Assembly: GCA_963978905.1 (NCBI GenBank)
Contig: OZ022259.1
Location: 6,324,001 to 6,388,000 of the forward strand
Reading direction: 5' to 3'
DNA: 64,000 nucleotides
Source: Trichostrongylus colubriformis
Taxonomy: Eukaryota; Nematoda; Chromadorea; Rhabditida; Trichostrongylidae
Shown: positions 21,331 to 34,400 of the stretch, one piece after another
Layout of the letters: each line of letters starts with the position of its first letter
How positions within the stretch are numbered: the stretch's first letter is position 1
Position numbers and translations under genes: made by a program
The notes under the pieces: generated by a model
Told to the model about the DNA's origin: nothing
What the model saw: the letters and a program-made list of their open reading frames with translations, nothing else
Database searches by the model: none

Positions 21331-24300
21331 TTGGTGAAGTTGACGACTTGTCCGTCGCAGACGGATGATTGGCGCTAGGGTGGCAGTTACGGCCTATGTG
21401 CCCATTGGCAAATTATGTACCTGCAAGGGCCGCGCCTAACGACATGCATCCGTATTCAGGGGGTAGTGGATGAGACGATCCGGGATTGAGCGTAGGCGGC
21501 CAGATAGTGAGGCACACGCCATGTGAGTGCCCCTCATCTACAGCTTAGGCCGCGTTCAAACTTTGCGATTTTGCGATCTTGCGATTCTGCGCATTTGATC
21601 GATATTACTCTGCAGAACACTTGAAATGAATTCGAGTTTTTGTCGGACGCGCTCAGCCAACGCTTCGTGTGCGATCTGAACATTGATGGCTATCCACACA
21701 ACCAAATCCTCATTCGGTGTAGCAATTTTAGTTGGCGCGGTACCGAGAACCACGTGTAAACGACTTCCCTGCCATATGAAAATAGAGGTGATGAAGGTGG
21801 TGGGCTGCCGCAGTGTGATCATGTGTCGAGGAAAGTGAATAAGTAAATACGTCAAACGAAAATCAAGCACCACATCCATCACCACCTTTCGCTCGGTTCC
21901 GTCTCATCCCAGGAAAACGAAATACACTTTATTCACATACCCTTATTGCTCGTCGTTACGAGAAGTATAAGCCATAATTCAGGCAACTCAAGGCGACATA
22001 TCTATCTATAATAAAAGGTTGGGATGAGGCGCCACGAGAGCGTCGCGAAATTTTAGGGTGCCAGCTCCCCATTATTTTTGACGATATTCTCCTTTTCACT
22101 TGCTCCGGCTACGTTTGCAGATTGTTCTGTCTTTATTGAGAGCATTTGGTTTCGGTAGTAAATATCAAAGCTTCATTCCATTTTGAAGGTGGTTGATTCG
22201 CAAAAATGTGATTACGGTATATCATCGAAGATGCTGAACTTAAGGCCTCGTGTTCTCTTGTAAGGTTTTCGCAGAATTTCAATCCATGATCTATAGTTCC
22301 AAGTACTTTTTGCACCAGCAAACGCAAAAGTGAAGTAATCGTAAAAAACTATTTAGTAGAGGATAAACTGATTGCCAGTGCAATGAATCTTGATGACTAT
22401 AGACTGTGCAGATCATGAAATATACAGGCTACCGGCTAAATGAACTTGTTTCAGTTTGTGGGGGTTGCAGCCAGGGTCAACCATCCGTAGCCTCGAGGGG
22501 AATTTCTAAAAATACTAATCGCAAAAGGGGCTCTTCATACAACCCCATCTTCTCCATGTTCCGATATTTCTGTGGTTTCTACTCAGTCAAGGCGATTAAT
22601 CAGTGGAGTGAAGAGCCACGCTAACAAAAACTGAGAACAAACTCATGACAAAGCAAGATAGATGGGAACCTAACAAGATTCAATATTTATATTACGAAAC
22701 GAAAGCGTCACAGACCATGGGTTATGTTCCTGCGAAGAATTCAAAGTCATACAAGTTCTAGGGATGAAACATGAAAAAAAAGAATGATAAAAAAATTAGA
22801 AGTTACAACACAGCCATGTAATGTGCTCCAAGGGGATCGCTACTGCAACAGTGACGCAGTGATCGCGATGTGGCGCGGTACCTTCCCATTAAAAAATTCA
22901 GGCACTTTGGAATACTTATACCCTAACCCCCTCCAGAAGATGTCATCAGTGATCGGGTTCCTTCATAACCCTTCCTGCCTCCAGGCGACGTGTTTAGTGA
23001 TTGGCTGCGGTGAGGCTGGTCAAGGAGATCAGCAGGATTAAAGTATCGTGGGGTGCTTTCTCACTTTTAGCTCGAAGTTCATCACATAAAAATAGATGCT
23101 GTCGCATTTTCCCTTCGTGTTTACGAGTTGGCAATGCCAATGGAAAACTCGTTCGGACTACCCGCCTCTTGACGGAAAGATCGTAAGAATCAATGGTGGG
23201 AACGGGATCCTATTTCTTGGGTTTTTGGCCATTTTCATCCGTTTTTCATCACTGTCCTGTTACTAGGCATCTCATCTTTTATACTCACTACTGTTTTTAC
23301 TTTTCGTTCACATTTGCCCTAATGCTGCCTTTACAGTTCCAATAGGATGGCATCAAGTGTTGCCCCGCCTCACTGCGGAATGCGCCATGCATGAGGATTT
23401 CATACATATTGTTGGTAATGCAGACCCTTATCTAGTCCCCACAGTGGCTCGCTTGTACCAGTTTACGTTCTTGTAATCGCATCAAAATATGAAAGAAGTC
23501 CATATAGCCTAATTTTTGGTTTTCATCCAATATTTTCTTGCGTATTCATCCACGCAGTTACCTGTCGATAGATAAGCTCCCTACGCCGATCAGTGAGTTT
23601 TGGAGGTCCCTTTGCACGTGTTTTCGGTGCCAGAACAGAAGACTAACGAAAGGGCCACTGGCGTTAGCCAGCTTCATTGTGTATCTTACGTTTCCATTGG
23701 TAATCCATCAAGTTAAAGCGTACTTCACTACCGATCGACCTCGCAACCGCATGCACGTTTTGTGACAGACCCTTGACACCTTGTTCACAGTCCATAATTC
23801 CTATAAGACCAAGGCAACAGCGTGCTCTTTGAATCTGTTCGTCTTTTGCGTTGTCCATGCGCTCTCCTCCCTGCAACATCGTTCCAACCCATCTCATTTG
23901 TGTCTCACCTTGTTTCCTGTTTGTGGAGGGCCGCCTTCAGTATGTCCTTCGAGATTTTCGAGTGGAGATTGCATTAGATATTAGTTTCGGGTTTGAATCC
24001 AGTTAGTTAGTTTTATCACAACTCAACCCTTACACTTTGGACCCTCAGCCTGAGAATTTGCGTTTATCACTGTCCACATCAACGATTACGAACCCGCCCC
24101 CTTCCCAGAGGACCAAATACAACCTCCTGGCAGAATTTCTCGACGGAGGCTTGACCCAAGGTTTCAGCTCGTCGTGTATTGGGCAAAACTATTATTTAGC
24201 GACTGGAGAGCTAGTCATGATTCCCTCATATCGTTAAATCGCTTATTATCCCCTACACCTTCTTCTCCATGTATCTCGTCTCCTGTCTTTACAGATGACC

Positions 24301-25731
24301 TCTTTGAATGTGATTTTCTGTTTTTTGCTGCTGCTCTCATTTCTTTTCGTAAGCTTCATCGACCCAGATTCATCCAAGCTTTTCTTCTTCATTTTCTTGA
24401 TAAATATTCCTATTGATGTCGAAATTTTCAGTCCTAGCAATCCCATAACCACCGCTGCTCATGTGCACGTCCTTCCAGACCTGGTTTCTCCCAGCTTGAA
24501 ATTCAACGTCTGAGTGTTTAGCTATAGTTTTTTGCTTCTCGATAATGGACTGCTTGAGCCATTCCTCAGGGCAGGGTGGGCGTGGAAATGAGCCAGTGCA
24601 CTCAGACGATCAAAGACCACTGCGTAATAATCCTCGTGGCAAATATTAGTACTCCTTTTTTCGTAACAATTGGAAAATAGCGATCACACTGTCCCGAACC
24701 GTGTCAATAATCCTAGCCGTTGTCGTCCATCACTAATCATGTGATCTGTCACACGAATAGCGAGCAGTTATTAATCCTGTACGGTATTGCGTTTTCCACG
24801 TCTACCACAGTTCCCAGCCTTCTCATCTTTCCACGTAAGAAAACCTTGTGAAATTCAACAAACAATTCCGCACGAGGCAATCGCCACGGATTCTGGATAA
24901 TTGTCTAGTTGGACTCAAATCCGTTTCTTTTTACAGTTCACGAGTATCTCCTCTGAAATGATTCTTTTACACTGTTCTTCAGCAGTTTATTTTTTTTTTT
25001 CACTGAACAATAATAATTCTGATCAAATCTTGACACAACCATTAGCCTTGAGGGCTATGCTCACGATGATGGAATCGGTCGACGTAAAAATCATCGTAGC
25101 AGTTGTGGAGTAGTCCATTTCTCTCGGAGTCCATCCGTACTTGTACTTTTACTTATATGGGCATTCTCAGTCAATTCTCGTACTTTTTTGTTCATGGATT
25201 ATCATGCAATTGTAGCTTGATCGTTTTTATTGGGATCGGAATGGGATCTGTGGCGAGCAAGGTACGTCGAGTCGCATGCCTTACCAGGGATCACATTGAC
25301 TAGAGTAAACGACATCGGTCGACTATCACTGAAATAGAGTCAGAACAGGAGAGGGCTATGGTTCGGGTGACCGTACCGATGTCTCTGCTTCGATCCCTAT
25401 AACAGTTGCCTTATGAAAAGACCATGTACAGGATGTGCGAAGCAAAATTTTGTTGACATTAATAGCGTGTATGGAAAATTAACTCGTTCACAACTTTACC
25501 CATGTCTTGTGTAACAACATGCCGCAGGTGCATTCATAAGCATTAAGTTTCATGTGCTCAGGTGTGTGCAAGTGTTCCGGTGATTAGTGCGGGTCAGTGG
25601 GTTTTACGATTTACTACTAATTTCAAGATCTTGACTACGCAGCTGATCTACTTATGTCAAAGGTAAGGGTCGAAGAAAAGGGGCAGATAATTGTGAAGGT
25701 AAATTTGTAGTAATGTTGGATATTTGTTACT
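21331..25731. other. Sparse region with two weak coding candidates
   Basis: No full gene can be supported. Frames at 21556-21885 (minus) and 22133-22327 (minus, EALSSASSMIYRNHIFANQP then TAA with AATAAAG nearby) read somewhat protein-like but lack convincing splice sites. A splice-bounded signal-peptide exon lies at 24295-24348 and is listed separately. Around 21350-21540 there is a diverged copy of the repeat seen near 20330. Confidence 0.35.
24295..24348 (+). CDS. Candidate first exon encoding a signal peptide
   Basis: TTTACAG directly precedes ATG. Eighteen codons, MTSLNVIFCFLLLLSFLF, end exactly at a GTAAGC donor in phase 0. This is the layout of a nematode first exon receiving a spliced leader and encoding a secretory signal. 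The following exons were not identified with confidence: 24939 onward, after TTTTTACAG, is one possibility. It could be chance. Confidence 0.3.
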
Positions 25732-25735
25732 TTAA

Positions 25736-26251
25736 AGGCACATTCCAGGATTACCCTGACTGGGTTTAAGCGCTAAAATATGAAATTCGAGATGCTGAGG
25801 AGTACGCGGACAAAGAAAGGTCCGAAAAGGTCCCCGAGAAGGGCAAAAATAAGTGCTCCTGTCATTCGGCCTTGTACGAGATTATCGCGTGAAAACGAGC
25901 CTTTGAATCAGTTCATGCTGGCTGGTATCAGAAGGAACTCTGGAATATCACCTGTTTCCTCATGTCAATGTCTCCTTTATCATTGGCATCTCTCCTTTAT
26001 CTTACCTTATCACACAAATCGTAGGCCTCATTTGCCACGTTGTTGCCATCATTACCACCGTCATTGCCAACAATCACGTCTGAAATGGGCGCGCCCGAGC
26101 TCCAGGGTGCGGCCGATCTGGCTTCAAGAGCTCCGTGCGCTGCGATGACTCATCAACGCGCTTCGATATGTGCACAGCCTCCCTGCCCGTTTGGGGAACT
26201 ATTAGGTCATGTGAAAGGGCTGCAATGTTTCCCTAATCCTGGAATGTGCCT
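25736..26251. mobile_element. MITE flanked by TTAA
   Basis: The ends AGGCACATTCCAGGATTA are perfect 18 bp inverted repeats. TTAA stands immediately outside both (25732-25735 and 26252-26255), the duplication made by piggyBac-type transposases. The element is 516 bp, with no transposase frame. A similar single end, TTAAAGGCACATCCCA, is at 54546-54561. Confidence 0.85.
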
Positions 26252-26408
26252 TTAATGATTAAGTTTAAGCATCTTTCACCAAATACAATTTCTGACTAAA
26301 AGCAGATACGATCTATGATGAAGGTGGGAGCCAGTTACTGTAGCTGACCATAAAACAATGTTTTAATTTTACAAGAGAGTTAATTTCGTCGTCTTTATGG
26401 TGAATCAC

Positions 26409-26549
26409 CCTCCACACAAATCTGGTGACCTGCCCTCCTGAAACACTGGTCGGAACACTTGCACGCCACCACCTTGTGCTCCTCGACGAGGATGCACCTC
26501 GGTAGACGAAGAATATGTGCAACTTTTGAGCAGCGCACGAAACAAACAG
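26409..26549 (-). CDS. Single exon of a Kazal/follistatin-like Cys-rich protein
   Basis: A CTGTACCAG acceptor and a GTGATT donor bound 46 codons with seven cysteines in the order C-x3-C-x11-C-x10-C-x-C-x3-C-x8-C. The core is RCILVEEHKVVACKCSDQCF followed by HQICVEG. The C-x-C-x3-C-x8-C-V-x-(D/E)-G run resembles follistatin/Kazal-type modules of secreted protease inhibitors and matrix proteins. The phase is 1 at both ends, typical of shuffled extracellular modules. Neighbouring exons were not found, so this may be one exon of a longer gene or a relic. Confidence 0.4.
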
Positions 26550-28230
26550 CTGGTACAGAGAAAAATGCAACACGAAGTAAAATACGTAGGAACACGAAGT
26601 CAGGGGCCGCAATTTCGGAAACACTGTAGTGAGACGGGCAGGATTATGCACCCCATATGAGCTTATTTCTCTTGATGAGTGGCATATTGGTTAGCTTGCT
26701 GCGTTGTGTTGAACTGCGTAGCGCCGATGAGCGCGATACTTTCGACTCGATCAGCTGAAGGCATACGATCAACATATATAATCAAAACTAATTCATGAGG
26801 ATTAGCACGCATTTCATTTCGAAATCGAACATCAATCATTCACCACATGGGCCTGATCGACGGTATTACTGCACAGCATTGATAAATGTCGGCTATGAGC
26901 AAAATTGAAGAGGCGCTGGACTGTGGACCGTGTTAAAAAAGAGATGCAAAACAGGTCTCGCCGATTGTTGCTTTCCACATTTTGACGCTTTGAATTTTAT
27001 TTATTTCCGTTCTTGACTCCACTTCCTATCGCGACTTTCATTTGATTGTTTCATGTTGCTCAGAACTCGGTTTTGAATGGCTGAATAACGGCAACTGGAA
27101 TTTGATTACTGAATGCGTTTTAATTGTTTTCATCTTCTTCCGAGGCATAAGCAGCAGTGAAAGCAGCAACAAGTGTAACGAATCCCAGATACTACATTCC
27201 TGCTGTTGTAGAAGGGGTCAAACTCTCCGTCACTGGGGTGGGAAACGTTCAACCGGGAATTCGAAGAAGGCAATTCCCTACGCGGTACAGGCCGCTGTTA
27301 CCACAGCAACAGTAATGCTAGGCGTGAAATAGGTTGTAATTGGCGTTGCTGCACACATCACGCTCTGTCACGCGCCCGATTCTTTTCCCACGAAGAGCTT
27401 AGTGTAAAACTACTGGCAGATACCAAAACTGAGGCTGTTTTTGGACTGAAATGGCATTGGAATACTGGAATTCCATCTTCGCTCCCCAGTTTTGTTAGTC
27501 ATTATCGCTTCTTTGCATGTGGGTCACCGTTGACCTGTATTTGATCAAATTCTACGTGGATATTACAACTACACATCAACGGCACCACTAGAGTGCTTAA
27601 AAACCTTATCGTTTCTGCGCTTTACTACTTCACTTGAGAGGAAACCTACAGTTGAAGGCTGCTTCCTTTTTCACTCTCATCGGTATATGGAACTTATTCC
27701 GAAAATTTCATCAGTTCGCCCTGAGTTCGCTCTGGCTTCACTAGCAGGTGTTACAATACCTCCAAATGAATTTTCACCGAACTCGTTCCTCTTTTTCAAG
27801 ACTTAGCAAATCTTTTTGGTCAGTATTTATGAAGCTTGTTGGCGTTAGATACAAGAAAAATGTTTGCAAATATGGTCCTATCTTATGTGCTCACACATGA
27901 TTCGTAGGTGTCCATGCAAGCTGAGCACTGAACCGTGCAACCACCTTTACCATCTCAATGACCTTTGTGAAGAAAATTTAGTGGGCCAGATCTTCAAGTT
28001 GATTTTTGCACCTTTTTCTCCTCCAGACATCATGCTGAGTCGTCGCTGTTTCCTCGAAATGTCAAAGTAGCATCAGGTAATACCCAGATCGGCCATTGCC
28101 AAGCTGAGCGATTCCTCCGAGATCACAAGGTGTTGACTAAAATTTCGGCACTATTATTGCGATGTGTTTGGTTCAAAGGGGTCGTTGACGGAAAGTCAGT
28201 TTTTGTTACTCTCATATTCATATTGTATTT
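26550..28230. other. No firm gene; Cys-rich frame at 27864-28070
   Basis: A plus-strand frame near 27900-28070 (CPCKLSTEPCNHLYHLNDLC, then a stop) and a splice-like segment near 27197-27312 (YYIPAVVEGVKLSVTGVGNV) read like possible exons. I could not link them in phase or match a family. Otherwise nothing supported. Confidence 0.3.
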
Positions 28231-28502
28231 GCCTTATAGTGGCCGCATGCAAAGTTTACGCGAAAAAGCAAGAATTACGCTAAGATATAGCTCACTAAAT
28301 TCTTGGCCGGAAGGGCGGAGCCTTTGAGTTAAAGCTCCGTTCGACTGTTTATTTAACTTTCTGTTCCTACAATGCGTCTCCAACCGCGGCGGGCGAAGGA
28401 ATGGCCCCTGCTCGCAGGCCCCGCCCACCCGGCCAAGACTTTGTGGTGCTGTATCTTAGCCGGAATTTTTCGCGTGACACTTTGAATGCGGCCCTCATTG
28501 GC
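28231..28502. mobile_element. MITE with about 90 bp terminal inverted repeats
   Basis: The left arm (from GCCTTATAGTGGCCGCATGC) and the right arm are diverged inverted repeats. They share CGCGAAAAA, GCTAAGATA and TCTTGGCCGG in mirrored order. The element is about 272 bp and GC-rich in the centre. No clear target duplication was found. Confidence 0.65.
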
Positions 28503-28563
28503 ATATGCAACATAAATATTCGAGTAAGATGAAAACTTATTTTTCATGGACGATCTCTTTTAG

Positions 28564-28845
28564 GCATCGTGAGGGCTGTTTTGATCGATTGTCGAATATA
28601 AAGGTAAGGCTGTTAAGTAGCACGAGATGAAAACAAGGGAAAAGCGAAATGAAATGGCTAAAGTGCTGAGGGACAGCTTGTACCTGGTTCAATTTTTCTT
28701 ACGGACGTGTTTTCCGGTCCGCCTGGTCGTTGGCTCATAGAACCGAGCTACGTGAATCCTTTATGCGGCGTTATGATGCACGTGACACGCTGCGGAAGGA
28801 ACCAAGGCATCAGGATGTCCACAGGCAAGTGTGGGACATTGTGAA
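28564..28845 (+). CDS. Two candidate exons of an unrecognised gene
   Basis: Exon 28564-28603 (HREGCFDRLSNIK) has a CTCTTTTAG acceptor and an AAG|GTAAGG donor. Exon 28741-28845 encodes TELRESFMRRYDARDTLRKE and continues to VHRQVWDIV before a GTGAGA donor. Their phases do not join directly, so a small exon between them would be needed. No family is recognised. The exons may belong to a plus-strand gene continuing to the right. Confidence 0.28.
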
Positions 28846-30181
28846 GTGAGAGCTCGTCTTTCACTGAATAGCGTCTCACACCGTCTTCTTCGACCATTAC
28901 GTTCATTTACAGTCACCGTGTATCCCCTCCTGTATACGCACGTTATTTCGATTGTGCCTTCGAGTGAAAGCGAACCGGCAAAGATTGAAACTGCTCCGTG
29001 TCGAAGTTGAAGGAATTATGAGTCCCTTTACCTCTTCTTCTTAACGCTAGATCCTTAGCGTTGCACATCCGCGGTAGTTTATCCATCTCGGAGGATCGGA
29101 AAAATGGTTCACTTAATTTCCTCAAGCAATGGATGAAATATTTCTCGCTGATTCCTCCAACCCTTAGAAGGCAGCGTCTGGTTACTGATCACTGCTTCAT
29201 CTTTTTGACCGATCCGTCAACCTTTTTGATCATTATGTCCTATAATCCAAAAGGTTCGGCATAAACAGTGCCTTAATAAGCAATAATAAACATTGCCAAA
29301 AGTCGTGAAACACTTCGGGGAAATTTTGCTAGCCTATCCATCTCAGTATATTTAAGTATCGAAAGCCTTCACATAAGAACAAATCATGGTTATGATTTAT
29401 TCAGTTCATAGTCCAGTGGTGCAGTGTCGCTAGTTTCCTGAAGGTCAGAGCAGAATGCAATCGAACTTGGTTCTATGAGAACCGTTGAACTTTTTGACGT
29501 TCAGATTGATTCGCACTATGCAGTGATGAACGAACCTTAAGGACAACTGACAGTCACATCAGCCGCATGTCGTCCATTCTGATTTATTGCCTCTCGCACT
29601 TGCCTTTTCACCGTTTTCCTTTACTCTGTAAACAATGTTTTTGGTTCTATGAGAAATAATTATACAGTGGTAATATGAGCGAAGGGAGTTCCTAGTGAGT
29701 CATCCAAATAAAACTGAAGGTTTGAGATGGCCACATCTCGTGCAGTTTTCGGTAAAAAGCGCTTTCTGGAACTTAGATTAATTATCCCTTCTAGCAGGCT
29801 CCGCCTTTCTTGACGTAGTTCGCCTCCCAGGATCGACTTCGCCGAACAATGACTGAGGTGTAGAGTAATAAGTAATACTATAATAGCAGAGAGTTACGTA
29901 GCGTATCGTATTGTTGCAGTATCGATCAACGTCATTTGTACAAATACCTTAACACAAATTACTATGCATTTTATAGTAAGGCTGTTGAATTTTCACCCAT
30001 TATCCTGTGAAAGATAAATTGTACAAATCTCGGTTATGACATTCATTTGGAAAGGGAGAGGTATTAAAAAAGGTCTGGAACTGATCTACTCCTGGTCTAA
30101 ATCGGGCTCAAGTTCAGGTATTAAATGGTCACAACAACATGCCAACACTAACAATTTTTCTCCTGGGCGCATAGGTTTCAG

Positions 30182-30775
30182 CACTAGGTTCCCATTACCA
30201 TACTATAAAAAGCATGATCCTTTTAATGTACTTTTTGCTTATGCTTCTTCGTAGTCGTCGATCTCTGCTCAACATTTACTATGATCCACTGCAATGTGAT
30301 CTGCGATATGTACATGCGACCTCTCACTGTTCTTTCCTCCCTTTCGGTTCCTCTCAGTGGCTCCTACTTCAGACCTCGATGCAGAGAAGAGGCGGAAATG
30401 CGAGGCTTCAAGGCGTTTCTCATCATAATAAAAGTGAGTCAATGTTTCGTTATGATCATTTGATTGTTACTCGAGGGGCCTTCTGAATGTCCTCTGAATG
30501 ATTACTCATCCTATACATAAACCAAAAGTTCGACGTGTCTGTTTGTCGCGCCTTATATGTAGAGTCGTCATAGCTGACGTGGTGTGCGTTAATTATGAGA
30601 AGTGGTTAACATACGTTACTAACCTTTATTACGTGCGCAACACAGAATACGATTCCCATGGTGAGGAAAACTAAGAAAGAATTTACTGGAATTAATTTCA
30701 CAAAGTGAAGCAAATAAGTTTTTATTTATAGCAATACCAGCCATATGAACTTGTTTACTGTCCTGCCATCAAAAT
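30182..30775 (+). CDS. Three phase-linked exons of an unrecognised gene
   Basis: Exons 30182-30250 (TRFPLPYYKKHDPFNVLFAY...), 30358-30433 (GSYFRPRCREEAEMRGFKAF...) and 30732-30775 (QYQPYELVYCPAIK) have strong acceptors: GGTTTCAG, a long pyrimidine tract ending CTCTCAG, and TTTATTTATAG. The donors are GTAGTC, GTGAGT and GTAAGG, and all phases agree. The last donor (phase 2) would also fit an alternative acceptor at 31455 in the next gene, which would fuse the two models; a MITE lies between them. Function unknown. Confidence 0.42.
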
Positions 30776-30934
30776 GTAAGGGCATTTGCCATAATCGACG
30801 ATGTCAAGCGATATATGCTATCTGCATCAATGAAATGCGGTTGGGCACTATACTAGGAGAGAGCGGGCATTTTAGGCCGATGCATTCGCATTCCAGTTCA
30901 GTCAGAACAAGCCAGGGTGGAAGGACGGGGTGTA

Positions 30935-31167
30935 TACCCTTATGTCAGGATTTCGCACTTCGACGAGCGACGTGTGACGCGGTGTATGTGAGCCATGCGC
31001 GTCACGGTAGTTTGATCTTATTGTTAGAACGATTACACGGTAATGCTAGGGGCGCGATACGCAGTTGACTTGTGATCGCTTCGGGACCCAACAACATGGC
31101 GCCTCTAGCTCGTCCGCATTGCTTCGCATAGCGACATGCCGCGGTGCGAAATCCTGACATAAGGGTA
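30935..31167. mobile_element. MITE with TACCCTTATGTCAGG ends (family B, copy 1)
   Basis: The ends TACCCTTATGTCAGGATTTC and the reverse complement are perfect for at least 20 bp. The interior shares AACGATTACACGGTAATGCT and GGGGCGCGAT with copy 2 at 52104-52318. There is no transposase and no clear target duplication. Confidence 0.85.
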
Positions 31168-31422
31168 CAAAGTGAATGAAGCATGGCTGTCCTATCGTAT
31201 TAGTACAGCGCACAAATACATAGTTTTCTAGGTTGAAGCTTTTTGGAGGCAAGCGCTATAACTTAATAAAACCGTCTACTTTTGGAACCTCGAAAGCTAG
31301 GAGAACGATATTTTTTGTCATTGGTCTACCCTAACAGTCACCTTGACAGTGTTCCGCATCTGGGATCCCAAAGTATATGTCCCATTGCTTTTCTGAGTAA
31401 TGTACAACTCTATTGATTGCGG

Positions 31423-34400
31423 ATGGAAAATGTGCGAGAGAAAGCTCGAAGCAGGTTCGGAATCATTCCACCTTCTTTTAACTGCCTCAGATTTCAGGCC
31501 TTTGATGTCGTTTTCATGGTGAGCGTTGTTCTTGTTGCCTACATCATTGATTCAGTTGCAATTTATCCTTTTACTGTATTTTGTATGCTAGAAATCGTGG
31601 CTCTAGCTGTGGCTATAGTTCACTCTCGGCGACCAACTCTAGGTTGGCATGTTTTCATTTACAACCTCAATGGAGCTAGGAAATTGGAGTCCCTGTGACC
31701 GCTATTTAGGTGTCATGTTGACATATGTGTCATTAGAGATAGTGAAAGCTCTCGCAGCAATGACATTGGCGCTCGTCACTGTTCTTTATGATCGCGACAA
31801 GGACTGTGCGGTGTAAGTTGTTTCAGTTTTCAACTTTACCTTTTAAGTTTCTCTAGTCTCTCAGTTTTTTTAAGGCGCATTTATATTCCTACACTCTATT
31901 AGTTACTGTAACATAATACAAATGTCAACCAGGATGTAGGCACAACTCCGTCGCTGTAAGTACTCATACGATCAGTGGTGTTCACTCCCATACACAAGGG
32001 GAATGAAGCTGGCTCTAGCAGCAGAGATGTGTGTTTTCTACAGCCCTGAAGGCCAACGGCCCGCACCAAAGTATGTGGACATCACATATTTCAGTACCAT
32101 GGGGAAACCACTCATTTTTGCTACAAGGGTTTTTCACAGCTCGATTCTTTACATGCGTTAACTCTCGTGTGCTTCGTCTGACATTGATTTACAGGCAGTT
32201 CTACAAGTTTTTATTCTTGGGATTTTTCTCATAATGTGAGTATATGAACTCACTAAAGAACAAATACAGGTCAAAAATCAGTAATTAGTTGGCCCCCACA
32301 GTCTCAAATTATCTCGAACATCCCATTTGGCGTGCTTCTAATCAAGTTCTTGATAGTTGCTTCATCGATGCTGTTAAAGGCAACTGTTACGGGCTCATTC
32401 AACTCATCCACGGTCCACGGTCTACTGCTTATTATTGTGGTTAATGCCCAACGAAATTCCTCTTAGGTTTTCAATTGGATCGCAGTTAGGAGAGCAGGCT
32501 GTCCAACCATTACTCGGACTTCATTGCGTTCATGCGTTCTGTGTTTGAACGCGATACATGGACGTCGGTATTGCCCTGCTAAATGATGTGTGTACGGCGA
32601 GGTGCTCCTCCCAGAAACGGCCGCAGATAGTAGTGAAGCACGTTATGATTCCACTTGATTGCCCATGCGGCACGAAGGAAATGCAATATCCAATTTTCCG
32701 CTGCCTCCGAATCTTTCCCAATCCACATCACGGACGGCAGGGATGTTGTTGAGTAATGACACTGGGACTCCGGACGAATGTTTCCACACATGTTGGAGAA
32801 CGGCCGAGTTGATGTGCAGTTCCTCGTTTAGTGTGATCAACAAAATGTAGAGCCCGGATATGAGCTTGTTCTTCATACAAAAAGGGTTCCGCGAAGAGGC
32901 ACGATGACAGAATAATAGAGGGAAAAGGGACAAAAGCGATCGAAAAGTTGGCGCCAAAATGTGATCTACCCCAAATGTCCACATAGTCTACATGTAAAAA
33001 GCGAATGTTTCCAATTATAAAATCTATTAAATAACCTACAAAACACTTCCACACAGATTTCTGAGCCTATTGCATGCAAAGAATTTGAATGGTGAAACGC
33101 ACGTGTTGCTAAAATGAGCTACCAAAGTTTGAGATGTTCGAATATTTTCGACACGTAACGTAACTCGTCTGTTGGAACCCTCATAGTCTCCCTTAAAGGA
33201 ACCGGAAGGGGTCCGAAACAAGAGGAAGATGTAAAGAAATGAGCATTTTGTAACGAACACTCAAGGTTATAAGCGATAACAGACAAAAAAAAACCCGGCC
33301 TCAAAAGCGCGACGCTGCGGTGTGTATTCGCATCCTATTCGCATCCAACAACAGACTTTCCGAGTTGTCCGCTGTAGGAGACGGGCCGCGGGCCAACGTT
33401 AGTTGTAGAACCTAACTCCCAGCGCAGTGGTGTGGCCATCCCAACCACATTAGCATACATGTAAGTACATGCAGAAATAATATTGGGTTGGGGAGTAAGT
33501 CCCCGCCGTTTTTCCCAACCCCGTTTCTCACATTGTTTCCTTCATCTTTCGACAAAGCTCATATAGGTTTTCGATAGAGCTTATTTTGCTCTACTTTTTT
33601 TGCTCTCTGCTCTAACATCTATTTTTCGATACATACGGCTACCTGATATTTATGAGGTTTGGAAATGAAGTAAGCTGAAGGCAAAAAGTTAGCACTTGCG
33701 CACCTCATCTTTCTCGTCTGCCATCGAAACCAAAAAATGTATGTGTATATGTTTCGATAGAGCTTCTTCAGCTCTACAGAATGGTACTACTGTTTATTCA
33801 AATCGCTCGACTATTTGCTGTTTTTAAGACTCACAAAGGCAGTACTCGCAAAATTGTGCACTTTCGTTATCTCCTCTTCCTCGCCTACCATCGAGATTGG
33901 TGAGGACGCGGATATGTGCATTCGACAGAGATTTTTCTGATCTACAAGATGATATCACTCTTCTTTTGTATGCTCTCATATTTTAGCATGTGGGGAAGAG
34001 TTTCCACCTTTTTTTCAACTCAAAATTGCGTAAAAAAAAATTTTTTTGGTAAAGTGTTCTAAATTATTTGATAGAGCTCTTTTCGCTTTACAAGGGAGTG
34101 CTTATAGTTTTCTTTCAAACTATTTTTGCTATTTTTTAGATCATTTTAGAGGAGTGCCACGTCGACGAAATCGAGTCTGATCGGGACAAAAAGGCTCGAT
34201 TTCGTCGACTAGGCACTCCTCTTGAATGATCTAAGGCAAAAAATAATTTGATTAAAAACCATAAGCATCATCTTGTAGAGCGAAAAGAGCTCTATCGAAT
34301 AGTACAGAACATTGTGCCAATAGGAATTTTTTATTACGTAATTTTGAGTTGTAAAAAAGGTGGAAACTCATCCCTACATGCTAAAATATGAGAGCATACA

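Noticed and set aside
26313..26651. 112-codon minus-strand frame over the Kazal-like exon
   Set aside because: It is the shadow of the splice-bounded frame at 26409-26549, which has ordered cysteines while this frame has none.
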